A stretch of DNA of 64,000 bases from Wandonia haliotis. GTDB lineage: Bacteria > Bacteroidota > Bacteroidia > Flavobacteriales_D > Crocinitomicaceae. Shown in pieces: positions 58,642 to 64,000 of this stretch. Under the pieces are notes generated by a model that was given only the letters and a program-made list of their open reading frames with translations, was not told where the DNA came from and searched no databases. The stretch covers positions 558,001-622,000 of the forward strand of contig NZ_BAAAFH010000003.1 in assembly GCF_039523435.1 (NCBI RefSeq), in the 5' to 3' direction. Every line of letters begins with the position of its first letter. Position 1 is the first letter of the stretch. Position numbers and translations under genes: made by a program.

Positions 58642-59721
58642 ATGGTAAACACTTCGGGACTAAATATCAGAAATCTTGATTTTCCTGCTCTTCAGACCAA
58701 AATGGAAGAGATGGGAGAGAAAAAATTCCGTGCAAAACAGGTGTATGAGTGGCTGTGGAAAAAAAATGCCCGCTCATTTGAAGAAATGACCAACCTGTCA
58801 ATAGAGTTACGGAAAAAACTGGAGGATCATTTCTTTATCGATGGAATTACACTGGATGATCAACAGATCAGTTCGGATAAGACCATTAAATGTGCTTTTT
58901 CTATTACAGGAACTAATCAGGTAATGGAAGGTGTGCTAATACCGACTTCTTCGAGAACTACAGCGTGTATTTCTTCGCAAGTGGGTTGTAGTCTCGCCTG
59001 TAAATTTTGTGCGACGGGAAGACTCAAATTGCTACGAAATCTTACAGCAGGAGAGATTGTAGATCAGGTAGTTTATCTCAAAAATCAGGCGGAAACAAGA
59101 TACGATCAATCACTTTCGAATATTGTTTATATGGGGATGGGTGAACCTCTCCTCAACTATAAAAATGTACTTCGTTCGGTAGAACTGATTACTTCAGAAG
59201 AAGGATTGGGAATGTCTCCCCGACGTATTACCGTATCTACTGCCGGAATTGCCAAAATGATTAAAAAACTCGGAGACGATGAGGTGAAATTTAACCTTGC
59301 TTTGTCGCTTCATGCTGCAAATGACATGAAACGCAGCAAAATCATGGAGATTAACGATACAAATAATCTCGAAGCACTTGCTGAGGCGTTAAAGTATTTT
59401 TACGATAAAACCGGTACACGAGTGACGTTCGAATACATCATTTTCCGGGATTTCAATGATGGAATAGAAGATGCGGCAGAACTGGCCGTTTTCTGTAAAA
59501 ATGTACCCTGTAAAGTGAATATCATAGAGTATAATCCTATTGACGATGGCGAGTTCAAACAGGCTGCACCGGAAAGGGTGGATCGTTTTGCGGCATTTCT
59601 TGAAGAAAGAAACATCATTGTAAATGTGAGAAGAAGCAGAGGAAAAGATATAGACGCTGCCTGTGGTCAGTTGGCAAATAAAAATAAGGTTGCCAACGAA
59701 GAGAACCGCATTCTCAAGTAG
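58642..59721 (+). CDS. rlmN: Dual-specificity RNA methyltransferase RlmN
   Basis: 359 residues. RlmN is a radical-SAM enzyme that makes 2-methyladenosine at A2503 of 23S rRNA (and A37 of some tRNAs). The radical-SAM cluster is CSLACKFC within the CATG segment, and the catalytic Cys near the C-terminus is in DAACGQL. The N-terminal FRAKQVYEWLWKKNA helical domain is typical. The start ATG follows its TAnnTTTG promoter by 7 bases. Confidence 0.97.
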   Translation: MVNTSGLNIRNLDFPALQTKMEEMGEKKFRAKQVYEWLWKKNARSFEEMTNLSIELRKKLEDHFFIDGITLDDQQISSDKTIKCAFSITGTNQVMEGVLIPTSSRTTACISSQVGCSLACKFCATGRLKLLRNLTAGEIVDQVVYLKNQAETRYDQSLSNIVYMGMGEPLLNYKNVLRSVELITSEEGLGMSPRRITVSTAGIAKMIKKLGDDEVKFNLALSLHAANDMKRSKIMEINDTNNLEALAEALKYFYDKTGTRVTFEYIIFRDFNDGIEDAAELAVFCKNVPCKVNIIEYNPIDDGEFKQAAPERVDRFAAFLEERNIIVNVRRSRGKDIDAACGQLANKNKVANEENRILK

Positions 59722-59773
59722 ATTTTCAAATCAGACGATTAACGGGTGAAAAAACTTCCTTATCTTCGGAGTA

Positions 59774-61282
59774 ATGAGCCGGTTGTTGATTACCTCTTTT
59801 TTTATGTTTGTATTCCTGCTGATTAACGGACAGGAACAAGGATATACAGGTCCGGTTTTCAGAACGAATTCCAAAATACAGTTTCAGGGCTTTTTCGGGA
59901 TAAAGGATTCGACAGTATATGGCGTTGAAACAGAATTTGGGTTGCGAAGATTACGATCCATCTATTTATCCGGGTATAACAGAAATAGTCTTGAACAAAT
60001 CGGACAGGTGGATATCACACCTCCTGTTGATGAGGATATAGAATGGTTTCCGACTGAAATTGTGTCTTTAGAAGGAGGAGTTTTTCTATTGTCTGAAGCG
60101 AAGAACAGGAAAACAAAAGAAAGATTTCTGATGGCCCATAAAGTGGATGAAAAGGGGAATCAAGCTGATCCGATATGTCTTGATACACTGGCTGCGAATA
60201 ATCCTCCCGGAACAGAGTTTCATATTATCGGGGATACCTCTGATTCATTCTTGACAGTGATGACGTTGCACCCGTTTGAGAGTTTTCAAAATCAGAAAAT
60301 TACGATTAAAAATTTTGACGCAGCATTGAACTTTAACTGGTCATGGGATGTGGAATTGCCGAATAAAGACAATAATTTCAGTTTTCTGACACTTCTTTCT
60401 GATGCGCCTGACAGGATTTATTGTCTGGCTGAGCAGAAAATGAATATCTCAAATGAGTTTAATATCATTAAGGAAAACAACAAGTTTACTGTATTAAGCT
60501 TCGATGTAACAAACCGGAAGGTGGAAGAGCTTGAGTTAAGGTTGGAGAACGAATGGATTCAACAGATAGAGCTACTTAAGTCCGGAAATGATTTAGTGGT
60601 TGCAGGTTATTTTTCCAATGAGCCGGAAGAGCAAATCGGTGGCATTTTTACTGTATTTCTGACACCTGATTTACAAATACGGGATGCGGTATTGGAAGAA
60701 ATTACGATTAGGGATTTTCATTTAACCGATTATTCAAACTTATCACTAACCAACGTCAAATTGCTAAAACTCCACCGGTTTTCAAACGGAAATTATGTGG
60801 TAGTAGGAGAGAGAAGTTATAAAGAGGTTAACCCGAGATATGATATGCGTACGGACATAACATCCTATACGGATTTATATTATTTTCAGGAAGTCTTTGT
60901 CAATATTCTTGATGAAACCGGAGTTCCGATCCGGAATATAGTAATTCCCAAATACCAGGTTACAAATAACGATATGGGTATGTATTCTTCTGTGTTTTTG
61001 GCTGAGTATCCGGATAAAATAGCAGTTTTATACAACGACAACGATAAAAATTTCAACAAACATCTTACTTCTCCTTCCGATTACCGGATAATGAGTAACT
61101 ATCGGAAAAACTCGGGAGTAATGGTTGTAGTCAGTGAAGAGGGAGAAGTAGAAAAGAAACGAATATATAAAGCTGATCTGAAAATGAACTTTCGTCCGGG
61201 AACGGCTAACCAGTTTAAGAATGGGTCAGTATTCTTAATGGGTGAAAGAGTAAAGCAAAACCGAGTGATAAGGCTTGATTAA
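59774..61282 (+). CDS. Secreted protein of unknown function
   Basis: 502 residues with a signal peptide (MSRLLITSFFMFVFLLINGQ). The mature protein is a long string of beta strands with repeated aromatic positions, resembling a beta-propeller-like scaffold; no specific family was recognised. No lipobox and no T9SS domain, so it is probably periplasmic. Its stop overlaps by 4 bases the convergent CrtI-like gene's end. Confidence 0.65.
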   Translation: MSRLLITSFFMFVFLLINGQEQGYTGPVFRTNSKIQFQGFFGIKDSTVYGVETEFGLRRLRSIYLSGYNRNSLEQIGQVDITPPVDEDIEWFPTEIVSLEGGVFLLSEAKNRKTKERFLMAHKVDEKGNQADPICLDTLAANNPPGTEFHIIGDTSDSFLTVMTLHPFESFQNQKITIKNFDAALNFNWSWDVELPNKDNNFSFLTLLSDAPDRIYCLAEQKMNISNEFNIIKENNKFTVLSFDVTNRKVEELELRLENEWIQQIELLKSGNDLVVAGYFSNEPEEQIGGIFTVFLTPDLQIRDAVLEEITIRDFHLTDYSNLSLTNVKLLKLHRFSNGNYVVVGERSYKEVNPRYDMRTDITSYTDLYYFQEVFVNILDETGVPIRNIVIPKYQVTNNDMGMYSSVFLAEYPDKIAVLYNDNDKNFNKHLTSPSDYRIMSNYRKNSGVMVVVSEEGEVEKKRIYKADLKMNFRPGTANQFKNGSVFLMGERVKQNRVIRLD

Positions 61283-62985
61283 GCGTCTTTTTCCCGTTCC
61301 GTTTTCTTTTCTGCCGGAGTAGGTTTCATTCGCCAATCTTCAGCATAATGTATAATCCCCGGAGTTTTATCCAGCTTTGTTTTATCAATTCTGCCATCGA
61401 AATAAGCTCCCAGTGCAGAGAAAATTTTGGGTTTGCTTTGCTTTAAAATCAGCAGGGAGGAATTGGCAGCTGTTGAGACAGCAATAGGAACACCTCCACC
61501 AAGGTTGGCCCAATGTCCACTTAATAAAACATTTTTCAAAGGTGTTTTATAGTGGGCAATACGCGCCTGGTAATTATTTTTTCCGGGGCGGGCTCCCATC
61601 ATTGTTCCATCTTTATTTCCGGTATATCTGTAATGTGTAATGGGAGTAGCAACATCAAGGTAAGCAATATGTGACTTGATATCTGTTTGCATAGCTTTTT
61701 CTACCCTTGCTATCAGAATGTTTGCATATTCCTGTTTTACCTCTTTATACCGTTCTCCGCGAACAATATTCCCGTTTTCGTCATAATCAATCCCCCAGTT
61801 ATTGTATTGGTGAAAATGGGCAGGTGCATATATTGTTAGCGTTCCTTTCCCCTCCGGTGCCATTGATTTGTCGCGTGTAGTAGGAGCAAGGACGCTCAGA
61901 TCACTTTTATGCGGATCACCGGCATTGTGATCAGAACGTTTAACAGTTGCGTCTACAATTAACAACATTTCATCTCTGAAACCAAGCTCTTCTGCAGGGC
62001 AATCGAGACCAATGGAAAGCGTGACAGCCGAACTATACAATTCAGCATTTTTTAATTTCTTAAGAAACCCGGCATCAGATAGTTCCGGATCCATTATACG
62101 CTCATAAAGTGTCTCGACATCGCAAGCTGCGACAAAATAATCCGCAGAGAAAGCCAGTTCATTTCCTTTGTGATCTGCCAGTATGTGTGTGGCTTTGTCA
62201 CCCTGATGAACTATTCTTTTTACTCTTGTCTGATAAAATATCTGATTGCCGAGTGATTTGGTAACGTATTCCAACCATTCGGGGAAAACCTGCCCACCAC
62301 CTTTCGGTGGAAGTTGATAATCTTTATTATATGCCCAGGCAATGGGAATTAAGCAGGATAAAAGATCCTCTTCTGCTGCCCAGATTTGCAAAAGCTTGGG
62401 ATCGGAAAAATATTTTTTAAGTCCTTTTATTACACCTTTTTCTCCCCCGTAAAATACATGAGGAACAAAGGTAAGTCCGAACTTTGCCAATTTTAACCCG
62501 TAATAGGCTTTCCCGAATACATTTCGGGTTTGCATATCTCTGAAATTGGTTGAATAGTTAGCAAAAGCTCCTGCCATTTTTTTTGCTGTGCCAAAAAATC
62601 GAAGTAAACCTTTCTTTTCGTGAGGGAACTCTCGTATAAGCTCATCCCTTAAATCATCAGGCGTATTTGTAAGAAGAAAATCAATATCCTGTGTGATAAA
62701 CCGTCGGATGTTAACCTGATCTTTCGTTTCAGGGAAATCCGTTCCGATTGCTCCAAAGATACGGTGCACAAAGCCCTTTGGTCCACATTGATTCAACCAG
62801 TGAATTGCTGAATCAAACCGATAGTTTTTACGTCTGAACCCTGCCAGATAACCGCCGGGACGGGCATCCATTTCAAGTACAGCAACAGAGAGACCGGCTC
62901 TTCCTAACAGAGCGGCAGATGTCAGACCGCTTACTCCGGCTCCTATTATAACTACATCGTAATGACTTTTGACTTGTTCTTTCAC
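61279..62985 (-). CDS. CrtI-like FAD-dependent oxidoreductase
   Basis: 568 residues beginning at GTG at 62985 (VKEQVKSHYDVVIIGAGVSG). The FAD motif IIGAGVSGLTSA and the MDARPGGYLAG segment are typical of phytoene-desaturase/retinol-saturase relatives, and the C-terminal GGGVPIAVSTA patch is typical of CrtI relatives. It could be a carotenoid-type desaturase or saturase; no crtB or other carotenoid gene is adjacent, so the substrate is open. It is convergent with the secreted protein, overlapping by 4 bases. A CarH-like regulator occurs elsewhere in the window. Confidence 0.85.
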   Translation of the reverse strand: MKEQVKSHYDVVIIGAGVSGLTSAALLGRAGLSVAVLEMDARPGGYLAGFRRKNYRFDSAIHWLNQCGPKGFVHRIFGAIGTDFPETKDQVNIRRFITQDIDFLLTNTPDDLRDELIREFPHEKKGLLRFFGTAKKMAGAFANYSTNFRDMQTRNVFGKAYYGLKLAKFGLTFVPHVFYGGEKGVIKGLKKYFSDPKLLQIWAAEEDLLSCLIPIAWAYNKDYQLPPKGGGQVFPEWLEYVTKSLGNQIFYQTRVKRIVHQGDKATHILADHKGNELAFSADYFVAACDVETLYERIMDPELSDAGFLKKLKNAELYSSAVTLSIGLDCPAEELGFRDEMLLIVDATVKRSDHNAGDPHKSDLSVLAPTTRDKSMAPEGKGTLTIYAPAHFHQYNNWGIDYDENGNIVRGERYKEVKQEYANILIARVEKAMQTDIKSHIAYLDVATPITHYRYTGNKDGTMMGARPGKNNYQARIAHYKTPLKNVLLSGHWANLGGGVPIAVSTAANSSLLILKQSKPKIFSALGAYFDGRIDKTKLDKTPGIIHYAEDWRMKPTPAEKKTEREKDA

Positions 62986-63153
62986 AGTTTTGTAATGAGT
63001 TGTAAATATACTATAAAGGAGAACACTACAGGCCTGATTTTGTTTTTATCAGACAGCAATTTACTTTTTGAACGGGGTAGAATATCTAGTGAGCTGGCAG
63101 TCCTAGTTCAACAAAATCTAGTAATTTTACGTTCTTACAAAGAAAACGATGAA

Positions 63154-64000
63154 ATGAAATTCATGAAAATAACGATATCTCTGGTGTTTACCTTGTTTTT
63201 AATAGTTTCGTGTGACGAAACAAAAAATAAACCGGAGGAAAAGGAAGAAGGCAAGGAGACCGTAACAGTAGTTGAAGAAACAGTTGACCATGAGAAAAAA
63301 TTAGCTGATCTTGAGAGGCAGTTGGCGTCTGACCCGGACAACTCAAAATTATTGACGGAGCGGGCATTGCTTTTGATGCGTATAAATAGATTGGATGAGG
63401 GGTTCTCAGATATGTCAAAAGCATTTCGTCTGGATTCTCTGGATTTGGATGTGCGAAAAGCACATGGAGATTACATGTTGGCGATGACGAGAGTACTTGC
63501 AGCCCGAAAAGATTACAATTATGTTATTGAAAATGATCCCTCCAACGCACAGGCTTATTTGGGGATGGCGCGAACGTATGCGATAGAAGACTACTACGAA
63601 AAAGCATTCGAATTTGCTGACGAGGCATTGAAAAGAGATAAGTTCCTGAGAGATGCTTATGAATTAAAAGGGCTAATGTTTAGGGCACAAAACAAGACTG
63701 AACTGGCGATTTCTTCGTATCAGACCGCTGTCGAAATGGATCCGGACTTTTATAGTGGATTTATAGCACTGGGAAACTTGTTTGAACAGAAAAATGACCC
63801 GATTGCTTATGAGTATTATAAAGCCGCTCATGAAATTGATACGGCTGGTTTAGAAGCATTACATGGGATGGCATTGTTCCTCCAGTATCATAATGGAGAA
63901 ACAGAAGCAAAAGATTTATATCGCAAAATTCTGGAGTATGACTCGACCTATTTCATTGCCTATTACAATCAGGGTTGGATCAAGCTGGTTCTGGAGAATG
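63154..64000 (+). CDS. TPR-repeat lipoprotein (cut by window edge)
   Basis: The visible 282 residues start at the ATG at 63154 (MKFMKITISLVFTLFLIVSC); a second in-frame ATG at 63163 is possible. The lipobox LIVSC gives an acylated Cys20. An acidic linker (EEKEEGKETVTVVEE) precedes a run of TPR-type helical pairs (LTERALLLMRINRLDEG, RKDYNYVIENDPSNAQAY, and similar) continuing to the right edge. It is an outer-membrane or periplasmic scaffold. No stop codon is reached within the window. Confidence 0.85.
   Translation, partial: MKFMKITISLVFTLFLIVSCDETKNKPEEKEEGKETVTVVEETVDHEKKLADLERQLASDPDNSKLLTERALLLMRINRLDEGFSDMSKAFRLDSLDLDVRKAHGDYMLAMTRVLAARKDYNYVIENDPSNAQAYLGMARTYAIEDYYEKAFEFADEALKRDKFLRDAYELKGLMFRAQNKTELAISSYQTAVEMDPDFYSGFIALGNLFEQKNDPIAYEYYKAAHEIDTAGLEALHGMALFLQYHNGETEAKDLYRKILEYDSTYFIAYYNQGWIKLVLEN

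Noticed and set aside
1..64000. tRNA, rRNA or CRISPR arrays
   Set aside because: No cloverleaf, rRNA signature or regularly spaced repeat was recognised when reading both strands.

Overview
Organism. The window reads as chromosome of a Bacteroidota bacterium, most likely a flavobacterium-like member (order Flavobacteriales is an inference). The support is: secreted proteins ending in type IX secretion (T9SS) sorting domains (16421-18826, 42261-44399, 44495-46327), repeated TAnnTTTG promoter -7 motifs just upstream of start codons, a TonB-family protein, a methionine synthase split into two genes, and the cluster dut / sugar nucleotidyltransferase / TPR protein / DUF4292 lipoprotein / envC. 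No rRNA, tRNA, CRISPR array, prophage or transposase gene was seen.

Layout. 1-7460 (minus strand): two AI-2E-type permeases, a histidine kinase, an AsmA-family protein, an RluB-type pseudouridine synthase and YraN. 7619-16366: an outer-membrane protein, LD-carboxypeptidase, rsmI, metK, then a divergent SAM-I riboswitch controlling split metH, and an alpha/beta hydrolase. 16421-27908: secreted M14 carboxypeptidase, an outer-membrane protein, galE, metG, a CarH-like B12 photoreceptor regulator, rlmH and an S9 peptidase. 28089-31746: a SET-domain protein followed by accessory DNA. 32034-42184: two short SSB proteins, the envC to dut cluster, sufS-sufE, and an aminotransferase/omega-amidase pair. 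42261-46327: two paralogous T9SS-secreted proteins. 46551-64000: a hidden 52-residue membrane protein, fumC, tonB, a two-component system, mgtE, a dehydrogenase, an LTA-synthase-like sulfatase, rlmN, a CrtI-like oxidoreductase and a lipoprotein cut by the right edge.

Most unusual region. 28697-31746 looks like a two-cassette integron-type array with no integrase. Cassette 1 carries a controller-protein / PD-(D/E)XK endonuclease / beta-class methyltransferase restriction-modification system. Cassette 2 carries one small lipoprotein gene. Each cassette starts with a 10-base sequence whose exact reverse complement opens the long imperfect palindrome at its other end, and the palindrome ends in GTT. 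This is the layout expected of attC-flanked cassettes, although the outer box bases deviate from the classical consensus. The array predicts a specific empty site downstream of the SET gene.

How genes work together. MetK makes SAM, the SAM riboswitch senses it upstream of the B12-dependent MetH pair, and a CarH-like protein elsewhere in the window also appears to bind B12. SufS and SufE form a sulfur-transfer pair. The aminotransferase and omega-amidase form a transamination/deamidation couple. RluB, RsmI, RlmH and RlmN are four separate rRNA-modifying enzymes. All functions come from reading motifs by eye; no database search was run.
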